NCBI GenBank assembly: GCA_934190785.1 | Contig: CAKPTA010000006.1 | Coordinates: 1-46,556, forward strand | Direction of reading: 5' to 3' | DNA: 46,556 bases | DNA from: an uncultured Bacilli bacterium | Lineage (GTDB): Bacteria > Bacillota_I > Bacilli_A > RF39 > UBA660 | Shown here: one piece after another, positions 15,046 through 24,045 of the stretch | How positions within the stretch are numbered: position 1 is the first letter of the stretch | How the letters are laid out: each line of letters opens with the position of its first letter | The notes under the pieces: model-generated | What the model saw: the letters and a program-made list of their open reading frames with translations, nothing else | Told to the model about the DNA's origin: nothing | The model's database searches: none | Position numbers and translations under genes: made by a program

Positions 15046-16266
15046 TTATATTTCATTCTTATAAAATTTAATAATAAATGTTGTCCCATTTCCTAGAGTA
15101 GATTCAACATGAATAGATCCATTCTCCGCTTCAATAATAGATGCTGCCATATTGAGTCCTATTCCAATGCTCTCTTTATTAGTATTTCCATGATAAAAAC
15201 GTTTAAATATATTAGGTAAATCTTTTTCTGATATACCTTCACCATTATCATTTATTCTAATTTCTGTATATATAGGATTATCACTATAAGATATTGTAAT
15301 TAAACCTTTTACAGGCGTATGCTCATAAGCATTTTTTATAACATTAACAAGCGCTTCTACGGTCCATTTGTAATCAATATTTATAGTTAGAGATTTATCT
15401 CCTATAACTTTAATCGTTTGCTCTTTAAGTTCAATTGTAATAGAAAGCGGTTCAATCGCATCATTAATAAGCTTTGAAAGAGCTATATTTTCACATTTTA
15501 ACGTTACCATTCCACTATCTAACCTAGATAATTTAAGAAGTGAAGTGATAAGCCATTCTAACTTATCTAATTGCAATTTATTTTTTACAAGCATCTCCTT
15601 TTTTTTCTTAACATCAATGTCATCATTACTAAGAATATCATTTATAACATACATGCTTGTAAGTGGCGTTCTAAGTTGATGAGATATATCAGATAAAACC
15701 GATTCTAAATAACGTTTCTCATTACTAGAATACTTTTCTTTTTCTTTAAGTAAATTTGTAACTTTATATATATCATTTTTAAGAGAACTAAATTCATTTT
15801 CACTATATTCTCTAATATCAATAGAATAATCCCCATTTAATACTCTATTAAAATAAGATTGAATTTCAAGAATTTGCTTATACTCTTTTCTTTTATAATG
15901 TAGGTATATAAAAACAACTAAAACAATAAAAGTTACATTTATAAATAAGGTTTCAAAAATCATCTTATTTTTTAAACTATTAATTTTTTTTATAGAATCA
16001 TATGAATTTTTATCATCAAGTCCATACTTTTTTAAAATATTTATACCATTTTCTGTTATATGCTCATTCATAAACGCATCAATAATATATTCTTCTAATT
16101 CAGGTTTATTTTCAGTTACAGTTGATATAATAGAAAGATAATTATTGTATAAACTACTTTTATATGATTTATAAAATGAATAATTAACAACTATAGAAAA
16201 TACTAAAAACAAAATACTAAATAATAATAATGGTTTTAAAAATTTTTTTATATTATGATAAAACAT
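15046..16266 (-). CDS. Sensor histidine kinase
   Basis: A 406-residue membrane kinase. Two helices (about 12-33 and 101-123) flank a 65-residue outside loop. A HAMP-like linker is followed by the H-box LSDISHQLRTP with the phosphorylated His196. The ATP-binding part has NVIKNAYEHTP (N box), DNGEGIS (G1) and GIGLNMAASI (G2). All catalytic motifs look intact. It starts directly after the response-regulator stop, so the two are translated together. The neighbouring ABC transporter and DUF2207 protein suggest that it senses envelope damage or an antimicrobial compound. Confidence 0.93.
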   Translation of the reverse strand: MFYHNIKKFLKPLLLFSILFLVFSIVVNYSFYKSYKSSLYNNYLSIISTVTENKPELEEYIIDAFMNEHITENGINILKKYGLDDKNSYDSIKKINSLKNKMIFETLFINVTFIVLVVFIYLHYKRKEYKQILEIQSYFNRVLNGDYSIDIREYSENEFSSLKNDIYKVTNLLKEKEKYSSNEKRYLESVLSDISHQLRTPLTSMYVINDILSNDDIDVKKKKEMLVKNKLQLDKLEWLITSLLKLSRLDSGMVTLKCENIALSKLINDAIEPLSITIELKEQTIKVIGDKSLTINIDYKWTVEALVNVIKNAYEHTPVKGLITISYSDNPIYTEIRINDNGEGISEKDLPNIFKRFYHGNTNKESIGIGLNMAASIIEAENGSIHVESTLGNGTTFIIKFYKNEI

Positions 16267-16941
16267 TTAATCACCAACTTTATATCCAATACCACGTACT
16301 GTTAAAATAATTTTAGGGTTATTAGGATCATCTTCTATTTTTTCACGAATTCTTTTAATATATACTGTAAGTGTATTATCATTAACAAAAGCCTCATTAA
16401 CATCCCATATATCAGAAAGAATCTTATCTCTACTAAATACTGTATTAATATTTAAAGCTAAGATAAGTAAAATTTTATATTCAAGAGCAGTAAGCATAAC
16501 ATCAATACCACCTTTAAATACCTTGGCTTGTTTCATATCTATTAAAATATCATGTATTTTGATAATATTAGAATCACTCTTGCCCCTTGTTCTTCTAAGT
16601 ACACTTTTTATTCTAGAAACAAGTTCTCTAGCCTTAAATGGCTTTGTTATATAATCATCCGCTCCCATATCAAGCCCCATAACAACTGATACTTCTAAAT
16701 CATTTGCTGTAAGAAATATAATCGGAATATCACACTTATTTTTTATTTCTTTAAATAAATCAAAGCCATTTCCATCAGGAAGATTAATATCAAGTAACAC
16801 TAAATCAACTAAACTATTAAAATTATTTCTAGCACTCAAAACAGAATCTGCTTCTAATACAGCAAATCCTTCTTGTTCTAAATAATATCTAAGCCCAAGT
16901 CTTATCGCACTATCATCTTCCACTATTAAAATTTTATACAT
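16267..16941 (-). CDS. OmpR/PhoB-family response regulator
   Basis: A 224-residue regulator. The receiver has the acidic pair in VEDD, the phosphorylated Asp51 in LLDINLPDG, and Lys in TKPFKARE. The C-terminal winged helix carries LTALEYKILLIL, the recognition region FVNDNTLTVYIKRIREKI, and a VRGIGYKVGD end. The chosen ATG 16941 begins at the receiver and follows GGTGA; an upstream in-frame ATG would add 15 unneeded residues. It is the first gene of the pair with the kinase. A 14-bp motif shared with the ABC promoter sits at its own -35 region, so autoactivation is likely. Confidence 0.94.
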   Translation of the reverse strand: MYKILIVEDDSAIRLGLRYYLEQEGFAVLEADSVLSARNNFNSLVDLVLLDINLPDGNGFDLFKEIKNKCDIPIIFLTANDLEVSVVMGLDMGADDYITKPFKARELVSRIKSVLRRTRGKSDSNIIKIHDILIDMKQAKVFKGGIDVMLTALEYKILLILALNINTVFSRDKILSDIWDVNEAFVNDNTLTVYIKRIREKIEDDPNNPKIILTVRGIGYKVGD

Positions 16942-16957
16942 ATTCGTCACCAACCAA

Positions 16958-16999
16958 ATTATACTATAAAAAAACTTATCTATCATGACTATTTTGTCA
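16958..16999 (-). promoter_or_regulatory. Response-regulator promoter with operator at the -35 position
   Basis: The -10 TATAAT lies at 16963-16958; the -35 position (16986-16981) reads ATGATA and is poor. The inverted repeat TGACTATTTTGTCA (16986-16999, plus-strand reading) ends there and differs by one base from the operator at 12538-12551. A weak -35 covered by an activator site fits positive control. The motif also overlaps the stop of the CPBP gene. Confidence 0.65.
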
Positions 17000-17635
17000 T
17001 ATTAAATAACAAGACACTAAAATAGATGATACATTAACTAAAATGTGAAAAAACATAACAAGATAAATATTATTATATTTTCTATAAATAGCTGTCAAAT
17101 ATAAACCTACTACAAATGCAAAAATAATTTGAAATAAATCACCAACATGAGAAAATGCAAAAACACAAACAGATAAATAAAATGCTATTTTATCTGACAT
17201 ATAAGTTTTCATACTGCCATATACTATACCTCTATATAATAATTCTTCAATAATAGGACCAATTACCCCTGTTGATAAAATTATATTCATATTTATAGAA
17301 TCACAAATTAAATTAAGTCCAAATAATTGTTTTAATTTAATAATAATATAATTAAGACCTATTGATAAAAAAATAGAGAAAAAACTTAATAAAATTATTT
17401 TTTTATAAGAACAGTACTTAGGTTTACCTTTATAATTTTTATAAAGAAAACAAAATAAAGGAATAAAAAGTAAGCATTCGGCTATCACAATAATCATCAT
17501 CATATTATCTAAAAAAATTTCATTACTTATATTAACTGTCAAATAATTTATTAAGATAAATATACCACATATAAAAATTTGACCAATTCCAAATAGAATT
17601 GGCCAAATCATTGTTTTGAAAAACTCTTTTAACAC
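16997..17635 (-). CDS. CPBP-family intramembrane glutamic protease
   Basis: A 212-residue protein with about six membrane helices. The family motifs are all present in the second half: EELLYRG (motif 1, Glu-Glu-x3-Arg), FSHV (motif 2) and HILVN (motif 3). CPBP (CAAX protease/bacteriocin-processing) proteins cleave within membranes; in Firmicutes several act in bacteriocin self-protection or signal processing. The frame starts with GTG 17635, three bases after the SPFH stop and behind AAGGA; an ATG at 17611 is the alternative. It is the last gene of the NfeD-SPFH operon, and no strong terminator separates it from the two-component genes. Confidence 0.87.
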   Translation of the reverse strand: MLKEFFKTMIWPILFGIGQIFICGIFILINYLTVNISNEIFLDNMMMIIVIAECLLFIPLFCFLYKNYKGKPKYCSYKKIILLSFFSIFLSIGLNYIIIKLKQLFGLNLICDSINMNIILSTGVIGPIIEELLYRGIVYGSMKTYMSDKIAFYLSVCVFAFSHVGDLFQIIFAFVVGLYLTAIYRKYNNIYLVMFFHILVNVSSILVSCYLI

Positions 17636-17638
17636 AAA

Positions 17639-18532
17639 TTATTTTTCCTTTTTATCCTTAAATAATTCTGAAACAGTAGTAGTAAGAGATGCAACACCTT
17701 GAAGATCAGATGGAATAATTATTTTTGTGGCTTGACCATTTGCAACATTTGATAGTGCTTCAAAACTTTTTAACGTTAAAACTGATGAATCAGCTTTTGC
17801 TTCTTTAAGAAGACGAATACCTTCTGCTTCTGCCTGTTTTAATTTAAGCATTGCCTCAGCTTCACCCTCAGCAATACGAATTTGTGATTCACGATTAGCT
17901 TCAGCTCTTAAAATAGCGCTTTCCTTCTCACCTTCAGCAATTAAAATACTAGATTTCTTTTCACCTTCAGCTTGAAGAATTTTTTCACGTCTTTCACGTT
18001 CAGCACGCATTTGTTTTTCCATAGCTTCTTGAATATCACGTGGTGGAATAATATTTTTAACCTCAACACGATTTACCTTAATTCCCCAAGGATCAGTTGC
18101 CTCATCCAAAATTGAACGCATTTTTGAATTAATAATATCACGAGATGTAAGTGTTTGATCTAATTCAAGTTCACCAATCAAATTACGAAGTGTTGTAGCA
18201 GTTAAATTTTCAATTGCACTAATTGGGTGTTCAACCCCGTAAGTATATAATTTAGCATCAGTTATTTGATAATAAACAACTGTATCAATTTGCATTGTAA
18301 CATTATCTTTTGTTATAACAGGTTGAGGAGCAAAATCCTTAACAATTTCTTTTAATGTAACAATATTAGAAATACGATCTAAAAAAGGTATTTTAAAATG
18401 TAGTCCATTTTTCCAAGTTGTATAATAAGAACCTACTCTTTCAATAACATAAACCTTTGCTTGTGGTACAACCTTAATACTAGGTATAATAAGAACAATA
18501 ACTAAAATAAGTAAAATAATAAAAATATCCAT
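17639..18532 (-). CDS. SPFH/Band 7 (stomatin-like) membrane protein
   Basis: A 297-residue protein. A membrane helix (about 2-20) is followed by the SPFH domain, recognisable from VVPQAKVYVIERVGSYY, DAKLYTYGVEHPI and the LRNLIGELELDQTLTSRD stretch. A long Ala/Glu-rich coiled coil (about 175-255) with repeated AEGE units follows. Such proteins form oligomeric rings that organise membrane microdomains and interact with proteases. The NfeD gene lies one base upstream, the usual SPFH-NfeD pairing. A good GGAGG site lies before the ATG. Confidence 0.93.
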   Translation of the reverse strand: MDIFIILLILVIVLIIPSIKVVPQAKVYVIERVGSYYTTWKNGLHFKIPFLDRISNIVTLKEIVKDFAPQPVITKDNVTMQIDTVVYYQITDAKLYTYGVEHPISAIENLTATTLRNLIGELELDQTLTSRDIINSKMRSILDEATDPWGIKVNRVEVKNIIPPRDIQEAMEKQMRAERERREKILQAEGEKKSSILIAEGEKESAILRAEANRESQIRIAEGEAEAMLKLKQAEAEGIRLLKEAKADSSVLTLKSFEALSNVANGQATKIIIPSDLQGVASLTTTVSELFKDKKEK

Positions 18533-18533
18533 A

Positions 18534-18953
18534 TTAATCCTCCCATTTTTCTACTTTTACTTTTACACCATCTATTAATATAATACGAACTGGTGTATTT
18601 ACTTTTAACTCAGTATCAGCAAACGCTGTCCAACGTTTGCCATCAACTTTTACCTCACCTAGCGAAGTATTTGTAATGTCTTCAGTAACAATACCACGTG
18701 CTCCAATAATTCTATCAACATTTGTTTTTACATCTTTTGTTTTTACAAATTTAAGTAAAAATGATCTTGTAGTTGCAAGCAAAATAATTCCCAGTACACA
18801 AAAAATAGAAAATTGAATCATAAAATTGTCAGTAATAAATGATACCAATATTGCTACAATGCCGCTAATTACAAACCAAATAGTAGTTAAACTTGTTGTC
18901 ATAGCTTCTATTACAGCAAGAAAAATAACAATTGTTAACCAAAGATAAAACAT
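18534..18953 (-). CDS. NfeD family membrane protein
   Basis: A 139-residue protein with three or four N-terminal helices and a small C-terminal OB-fold domain (about 85-139), starting GARGIVTEDI and containing VDGKRWTAFAD. This is the short NfeD form, which lacks the ClpP-like protease part and accompanies stomatin-type SPFH proteins. ATG 18953 is chosen after GGGTGA; a GTG three codons upstream overlaps that site. It is the first gene of the operon with SPFH and CPBP. Confidence 0.92.
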   Translation of the reverse strand: MFYLWLTIVIFLAVIEAMTTSLTTIWFVISGIVAILVSFITDNFMIQFSIFCVLGIILLATTRSFLLKFVKTKDVKTNVDRIIGARGIVTEDITNTSLGEVKVDGKRWTAFADTELKVNTPVRIILIDGVKVKVEKWED

Positions 18954-18970
18954 ATAAATCACCCACTTTA

Positions 18971-18999
18971 AGTATACTATGAAGAAATAATAAATACAA
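18971..18999 (-). promoter_or_regulatory. Promoter of the NfeD-SPFH operon
   Basis: TTGTAT (18999-18994), 17-base spacer, TATACT (18976-18971), 18 bases before the NfeD ATG. It sits directly after the terminator of the coiled-coil gene. Confidence 0.55.
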
Positions 19000-19000
19000 C

Positions 19001-19038
19001 AAAAAAAAAGAAAGATTATGACTTAATCATACTCTTTC
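19001..19038 (-). terminator. Terminator of the DUF1292/coiled-coil operon
   Basis: GAAAGA/TCTTTC and TATGA/TCATA arms (19010-19021 with 19027-19038, one mismatch) are followed by nine T on the minus strand. The stop codon lies within the stem. Confidence 0.8.
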
Positions 19039-20242
19039 CATTATTTTCACTTCCTGTTATATTATTTTGTTCAGAATACATTGCACTCATATTTGATTGA
19101 AGATTGGCAAATATACTTCTCATTTGTTCAAATTGTGAAGACATTGCATTCATATCATTATGTAATTTAGCAATTTCAGCTTCTTTTTCTTGAAGCATTT
19201 GATCTTTTTTAGCATTTTCAGTATTTAATGCAGAAATCATCTTATCTTTATCTTGTAATTGTGTATTAAGAGCTGAATTTTTCTCTCTTTCTAGTGCAAT
19301 CTTATCATCTTTATCCTTCATAACACTAGCTACAGCTTTATTAACATTTCTAGTATAGTTCTTTAAAACAAAAGCCAAATCATCATTCATTTTTTTAGTT
19401 GCATTAGATATTTCATTAAGCCATGAAGGAATATTTGCCTCACTACTATTTTTTTCTGAATTAATATCGTTTTCTACCTTTTGTTCTTCCTGTACAGGTT
19501 TTACATCAACATCTTGTTCACTAGAAACTTCAATATTTTTATTTTCTGAATTATTATCCATAACCTCTTGAACACCTTCTGCAACATTATTTACTTGTTC
19601 TTCAAGTACTCTGTTAGCTTCTTCTTCTACTTCTGGCATAACAACTGGTTCTTCAATTAAGTTATTATCATCTACAGCACTTGTATCAATTGCATTTGAT
19701 TCATTAACATTTAAATTAACAGTAGTATCTGCATTTTCTATAACAGGAGCAGGAACTTCTACATTTGTTTGTTCTACTTGTTCACTAGCTTTTTCATTTG
19801 CAGCTTTCATAAGAGTTTTAAACTCTTTTTGTTGTTGTTTCATTCTATCTAGTTCTTCTATTTTAGCATGAGCAGCTTGTTGTTTCTCTTCAATAGTAGA
19901 AATTGCTTTTTCGTGTTCATCAATTAAATTCATTCTTGATTCAATCTCAACATTTTTTTCTTTTTCAAGATTTTTTAATCCATTTTCACCGGCAACTACA
20001 CGTTCTTGTTCTAATTTTTCAATTTTTTCTTCATTTTTTCTTATGAAATATTTATGAGAACCAATTCTTACTCTATCAATAAAAGCTTCCTTAAACTTAA
20101 TGAATTTAGCATACAATTTAGTTCCCATTGTTTTATCTTTTGTACGTGCTATAACACTATCTTTTACGTCTTCAACAGGATAAATTCTTGCTTCTTTATC
20201 TTTCTCACTCATATTTATTCCACGTTCAAACATATCAGCCAT
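19016..20242 (-). CDS. Cytoplasmic coiled-coil protein, function unknown
   Basis: About 408 residues with no signal peptide and no membrane helix. The N-terminal third is basic (KLYAKFIKFKEAFIDRVRIGSHKYF), followed by a coiled coil (about 70-160). A disordered acidic stretch (about 165-265) is rich in Glu, Val and Asn. A conserved-looking segment, IPSWLNEISNATKKMNDDL, leads into a second coiled coil to the end, which is rich in Met and Gln. I do not recognise a family. Start choice: ATG 20242 lies 1 base after the DUF1292 stop with GGGGAG upstream; two in-frame ATGs at 20251 and 20260 overlap the DUF1292 gene. Coupled translation with DUF1292 is likely. Confidence 0.78.
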   Translation of the reverse strand: MADMFERGINMSEKDKEARIYPVEDVKDSVIARTKDKTMGTKLYAKFIKFKEAFIDRVRIGSHKYFIRKNEEKIEKLEQERVVAGENGLKNLEKEKNVEIESRMNLIDEHEKAISTIEEKQQAAHAKIEELDRMKQQQKEFKTLMKAANEKASEQVEQTNVEVPAPVIENADTTVNLNVNESNAIDTSAVDDNNLIEEPVVMPEVEEEANRVLEEQVNNVAEGVQEVMDNNSENKNIEVSSEQDVDVKPVQEEQKVENDINSEKNSSEANIPSWLNEISNATKKMNDDLAFVLKNYTRNVNKAVASVMKDKDDKIALEREKNSALNTQLQDKDKMISALNTENAKKDQMLQEKEAEIAKLHNDMNAMSSQFEQMRSIFANLQSNMSAMYSEQNNITGSENNGKSMIKS

Positions 20243-20243
20243 A

Positions 20244-20516
20244 TTATTCATCTCCCCCATTTTTAATTACTTCACGCATAATGTTCTTAACTCTATCCCA
20301 TTCTTCTTCTGTTTCAATCTCTTCAATGTATGCTTTATCATCTTCTAAAACATATCTTGAAGCACATACTGTTACCATACCATTTTTATCTTTTTCATGA
20401 TGTGTATATACTATGTATTGTTTTCCTAAATCAGCTAATTCAAAATAAATAAGAACTTCTGCTTCTACTTCTTCTCCCTCTGGAGTAACTACTGTAATTA
20501 TTTTTTTATCTGGCAT
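20244..20516 (-). CDS. DUF1292 family protein
   Basis: A 90-residue acidic protein with the DUF1292 pattern: TPEGEEVEAEVLIYFELADLGKQYIVY, then a strand-rich middle (MVTVCASRYV) and the closing EIETEEEWDRVKNI. Proteins of this family (such as YrzB) are common in Firmicutes and have no known function. First gene of a two-gene operon with the coiled-coil protein. Confidence 0.9.
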   Translation of the reverse strand: MPDKKIITVVTPEGEEVEAEVLIYFELADLGKQYIVYTHHEKDKNGMVTVCASRYVLEDDKAYIEEIETEEEWDRVKNIMREVIKNGGDE

Positions 20517-20552
20517 ACTATCATCCCCTATTTCTATTCTTTAATCTTCTAA

Positions 20553-20581
20553 ATTATATCACAATTACATAGTGATAGCAA
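20553..20581 (-). promoter_or_regulatory. Promoter of the DUF1292 operon
   Basis: TTGCTA (20581-20576), 17-base spacer, and the extended -10 TGATATAAT (TATAAT at 20558-20553). Most of the spacer is an inverted repeat with arms TATCAC and GTGATA, which could be an operator. Confidence 0.75.
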
Positions 20582-20582
20582 G

Positions 20583-20606
20583 AAAAAAAATCACCAAAGT
20601 GATTTT
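20583..20606 (-). terminator. Terminator of the polA/CDF operon
   Basis: AAAATCAC and GTGATTTT arms (20587-20594 with 20599-20606) with a four-base loop, followed by a T run on the minus strand. Between it and the CDF stop (20607-20680) I see nothing else. Confidence 0.8.
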
Positions 20607-20680
20607 AAACTAAACTAATATTTATTAGAACTAAATTAAACTCTAATTATTGCATCTCTATCAAATACCTAATTAATAAT

Positions 20681-21286
20681 CTATATATTTTTTTCTTTCT
20701 TAAAAACAATTTCAAGCAAATTATTTTTAATTAAAATTAACCCTGTTATAACAATAAAAAGTCCAACTAAAATACTAGCAGTTCTATCCGCATATCTAAG
20801 TACTTGATATTTCTCACTTAGTTTAACACAAATACCTGATATTAGAACTAAAATAGAACTAATAACATCTGCACTGCTTTCTATTCCATTTGCTTTTAAA
20901 ATAGAATTATTATACTTTTTAGCCGATAATATCAAATATCTAGCTAATACTATTTTTGTTATAACAGCAAAGATACTAACAAAAATAACCTCTGAATTTG
21001 TACTAATACTATGTCCATCCATTTTAAATAATAAAGATACGCCAAGAATAAATACAATAACACCAACAAATAAGCTTGTAATATATTCCACTTTATAAGC
21101 ATTCTTTTTATTTATAAATAAGCTTCCTATAATAGATACAACATCTGTTAAAAGATCACTAAATGAATGTATTCCATCCGCTACAAGTGCACTTGAAGAA
21201 AAAATTATACCAGATATAAATTTTGTACATGATAAAACTAAATTAACAATAAAACTCACTACCATAATGTGACTTATTTTATTCAT
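20681..21286 (-). CDS. Cation diffusion facilitator-like transporter, membrane domain only
   Basis: A 201-residue protein with about five or six helices and the CDF pattern ALVADGIHSFSDLLTD in helix 2, which carries the two metal-binding Asp. The matching helix 5 motif is NGIESSADVISS, with Glu where many zinc transporters have His, so the metal preference may differ (Mn or Fe have been linked to changes at these positions). The cytosolic C-terminal dimerisation domain of about 80 residues is absent; the protein ends soon after the last helix. The start follows GGTGA and lies 33 bases after the polA stop, so the two form an operon. Confidence 0.85.
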   Translation of the reverse strand: MNKISHIMVVSFIVNLVLSCTKFISGIIFSSSALVADGIHSFSDLLTDVVSIIGSLFINKKNAYKVEYITSLFVGVIVFILGVSLLFKMDGHSISTNSEVIFVSIFAVITKIVLARYLILSAKKYNNSILKANGIESSADVISSILVLISGICVKLSEKYQVLRYADRTASILVGLFIVITGLILIKNNLLEIVFKKEKNI

Positions 21287-21319
21287 AAAATCACCAAACC
21301 TTATAGTAGTATATGTAGT

Positions 21320-23911
21320 TTACTTAGCCTCGTACCAATTATATCCCATGCTTATTTCAATTTTAAGAGGAACTCTAAGTTCACAAACATGCTCCATTAC
21401 TTCTTTTACAATTTCAAAAACTCTATCTTTTTCACTTTCCAAAGTATCGAAAACAAGTTCATCATGTACTTGCAAAATCATCTTAGATTTAAGATGTTCA
21501 CTTTCTAACCTATCATCAATTAAAATCATTGCTTTTTTTATAATATCTGCACTAGTTCCCTGAATTGGAGTATTAAGAGCTATTCTCTCTCCACTAGAGC
21601 GAATTAACTTATTTTTATTTTTTAATTCTGGAATATACCTTTTTCTTTGCATCAAAGTTGTAACAAAGCCATCTTCATAAGCTTTTTTCTTAACACCTTC
21701 CATATACTCAAAAATACCAGGATATGCTTCAAAATAGCTTTCAATAAACTTTTTAGCATCACTATTAGAAATACCCAAATTTTCAGCTAATCCATAATTA
21801 CTAATTCCATATATTATTCCAAAATTTACTGCTTTAGCAATACGTCTCATCTCATGCGTGACAGAATCTGTACTTACCTTAAATACATCGCTTGCTGTTT
21901 TAGTATGAATATCTATCTCATCATGAAAAGCATCTATTAAAGATTTAATATTAGCCATATGAGCTAAAATACGAAGTTCAATTTGTGAATAATCAGCATC
22001 TATCATAACTGAATTTGGACTTGGAACAAAAGCCTTTCTAATAAGTCTTCCATATTCATATCGAATTGGAATATTTTGAAGATTTGGTTCAATTGAAGAT
22101 AATCTACCAGTTCTTGTCAAAGCCTGTGTATATATTGTATGAATTTTTCCGTCATCCAAAATATAATTTTTTAATCCCTCTATATAAGTTGTATAAAGTT
22201 TCGTAAGCATACGATACTCTAAAATCTTATCAACAATCGGATGTTTATCCTTTATTTTTTCTAAAATATCGGCTGATGTTGAATAACCACTTCTATTTTT
22301 CTTACCATGTGGAAGATTTAATTTTTCAAACAAAATATCACCTAATTGTTTTGGAGACGATATGTTAAATTCACATCCTGCATAATCGTATATTTCTTTT
22401 TCAATTACCTCTATTTTATCTTGAAGTTCAACCCCCATCTTATCTAGAGCATCTACATTAATAGATACCCCATTAAGTTCCATATGAGCAAGTGTTTTAG
22501 CAAGTGGAATTTCGATTTCACTAAAAAGATTATATAAATTTTCTTCATTTAATTTGTCTTTAAACATTGAATAAGTTTCAAACAAAAAGTGTGCTTTAAG
22601 AGCCATATTTTTAGCTATTTCATCAATACTTCGTGTTTTTTCAAAATTCTTCCCATACATATTTTCATAAAACTCTATATCATATCCAAGAGAACTAGAT
22701 AAATATGCAATATCATCTTTTACATTATAATCAAGTAAATATGCTGCAAGCATGGTATCAAAACATAATTTTTCAAATTTAATTCCAATATGACTTAATG
22801 AAACAATTAATTTTTTTAAATCATATGTAACAGCAATATGAGGTATAATTTTAGGCAAATAAAGTGGTATTAAATCAGATGTAATATATATAGATAAATC
22901 TTCATTATATATAAACATTCCAATAACCGATGCAGTATGATAATTACCGCCTAAAACCTCTAAATAAAGTGCTACATCACTATCAATTTTAAGCTCGTCA
23001 CCTTCTCTTAAAATAGTATAAGTAATATCATTCTCGCTTTTCTTTTCAGTATCTTGTTCATGTTTTAAAAAAGAATAAAATTCTAATTCCTCATATAAAT
23101 GATTAAGCGCCGTAACATCCTTAGCTTTATATTTGATATCAGAGATAGATATATCCATTGGAACATCTCTTACAATCGTTGCTAAAAAATAACTTTCGTA
23201 AGCACTTTCTTTATCATTTAATAATTTATCATGAATGCTACCTTTAATAGAATCTATATTAGCATAAATATTATCTAAGTTACCATATTCTGTAAGAAGT
23301 TTAAGTGCAGTCTTTTCACCTATTCCTTTTACTCCCTTAATATTATCAGAAGCATCACCCATAAGTGCTTTAAGATCAACAACTCTCTTTGGTTCAATCC
23401 CATAAGCTTCTTTGAAACTATCTTCATTATAACGAATATAATCCTTTTGTTTTAAAAGCTTAATATCAACATCATGTCCTATTAATTGTAATAAATCTTT
23501 ATCACTACTAATAATTGTTCCAACAAAGTTAGGATCATCTTCACAAAATTTGGCAAATGTTCCTATAATATCATCTGCTTCATAATTATCACATTCATAG
23601 TACTTAATTCCCATTGCTGTTAAAAGTTCCTTGGCAACTGGAAATTGATTTTTTAATTCATCAGGTGTCTCCATTCTACCACTTTTATAAGAGGCACATT
23701 TCTCATGTCTAAATGTTTTCCCCTTATCAAAAGCTACAATAATATAATTAGGCTTTTCTTCATTAATAATCTTATTCATCATATTTGTAAAACCAAACAA
23801 AGCATTTGTAGGAAAACCTTTACTATTTCGCATATAATTTCCATTATATGCAGTTGCATAATAACTTCTAAATAAAAGGTTGTTTCCATCAACTAAAATA
23901 ATCTTTTCCAT
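21320..23911 (-). CDS. polA: DNA polymerase I
   Basis: An A-family polymerase of 863 residues for Okazaki-fragment maturation and repair. The 5' nuclease domain (about 1-290) begins MEKIILVDGNN and keeps the acidic residues in YEADDIIGT, SSDKDLLQL and ALMGDASDNIKGVKGIGEKT. The central 3'-5' exonuclease-like domain has lost the first acidic motif (LYLEVLGG in place of DxE), so proofreading is probably absent, as in Bacillus PolA. The polymerase domain has DADYSQIELRILAH (motif A), RRIAKAVNFGIIYG (motif B) and VHDELVF (motif C). ATG 23911 follows GAGG. Confidence 0.96.
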   Translation of the reverse strand: MEKIILVDGNNLLFRSYYATAYNGNYMRNSKGFPTNALFGFTNMMNKIINEEKPNYIIVAFDKGKTFRHEKCASYKSGRMETPDELKNQFPVAKELLTAMGIKYYECDNYEADDIIGTFAKFCEDDPNFVGTIISSDKDLLQLIGHDVDIKLLKQKDYIRYNEDSFKEAYGIEPKRVVDLKALMGDASDNIKGVKGIGEKTALKLLTEYGNLDNIYANIDSIKGSIHDKLLNDKESAYESYFLATIVRDVPMDISISDIKYKAKDVTALNHLYEELEFYSFLKHEQDTEKKSENDITYTILREGDELKIDSDVALYLEVLGGNYHTASVIGMFIYNEDLSIYITSDLIPLYLPKIIPHIAVTYDLKKLIVSLSHIGIKFEKLCFDTMLAAYLLDYNVKDDIAYLSSSLGYDIEFYENMYGKNFEKTRSIDEIAKNMALKAHFLFETYSMFKDKLNEENLYNLFSEIEIPLAKTLAHMELNGVSINVDALDKMGVELQDKIEVIEKEIYDYAGCEFNISSPKQLGDILFEKLNLPHGKKNRSGYSTSADILEKIKDKHPIVDKILEYRMLTKLYTTYIEGLKNYILDDGKIHTIYTQALTRTGRLSSIEPNLQNIPIRYEYGRLIRKAFVPSPNSVMIDADYSQIELRILAHMANIKSLIDAFHDEIDIHTKTASDVFKVSTDSVTHEMRRIAKAVNFGIIYGISNYGLAENLGISNSDAKKFIESYFEAYPGIFEYMEGVKKKAYEDGFVTTLMQRKRYIPELKNKNKLIRSSGERIALNTPIQGTSADIIKKAMILIDDRLESEHLKSKMILQVHDELVFDTLESEKDRVFEIVKEVMEHVCELRVPLKIEISMGYNWYEAK

Positions 23912-23931
23912 ATAATACCTCACATAGTTTT

Positions 23932-23960
23932 ATTATAACATGTAAATTTTAAGATGTAAA
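23932..23960 (-). promoter_or_regulatory. polA promoter
   Basis: TTTACA (23960-23955), 17-base spacer, TATAAT (23937-23932) with a TG two bases upstream (extended -10). Confidence 0.8.
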
Positions 23961-23991
23961 TTAAAGTAAATTTATAAAACACCTATAGTTT

Positions 23992-24022
23992 TGTGAAATT
24001 TATGTGAAATTTATGATACAAT
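23992..24022 (+). promoter_or_regulatory. Lipoprotein promoter with an 11-bp tandem repeat
   Basis: Two direct copies of TGTGAAATTTA (23992-24002 and 24003-24013) run into an extended -10, TGATACAAT (24014-24022). The repeat is one helical turn long and replaces the -35, which fits a bound activator. Confidence 0.5.
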
Positions 24023-24045
24023 TAGATATAGGAGGATATGATTTT

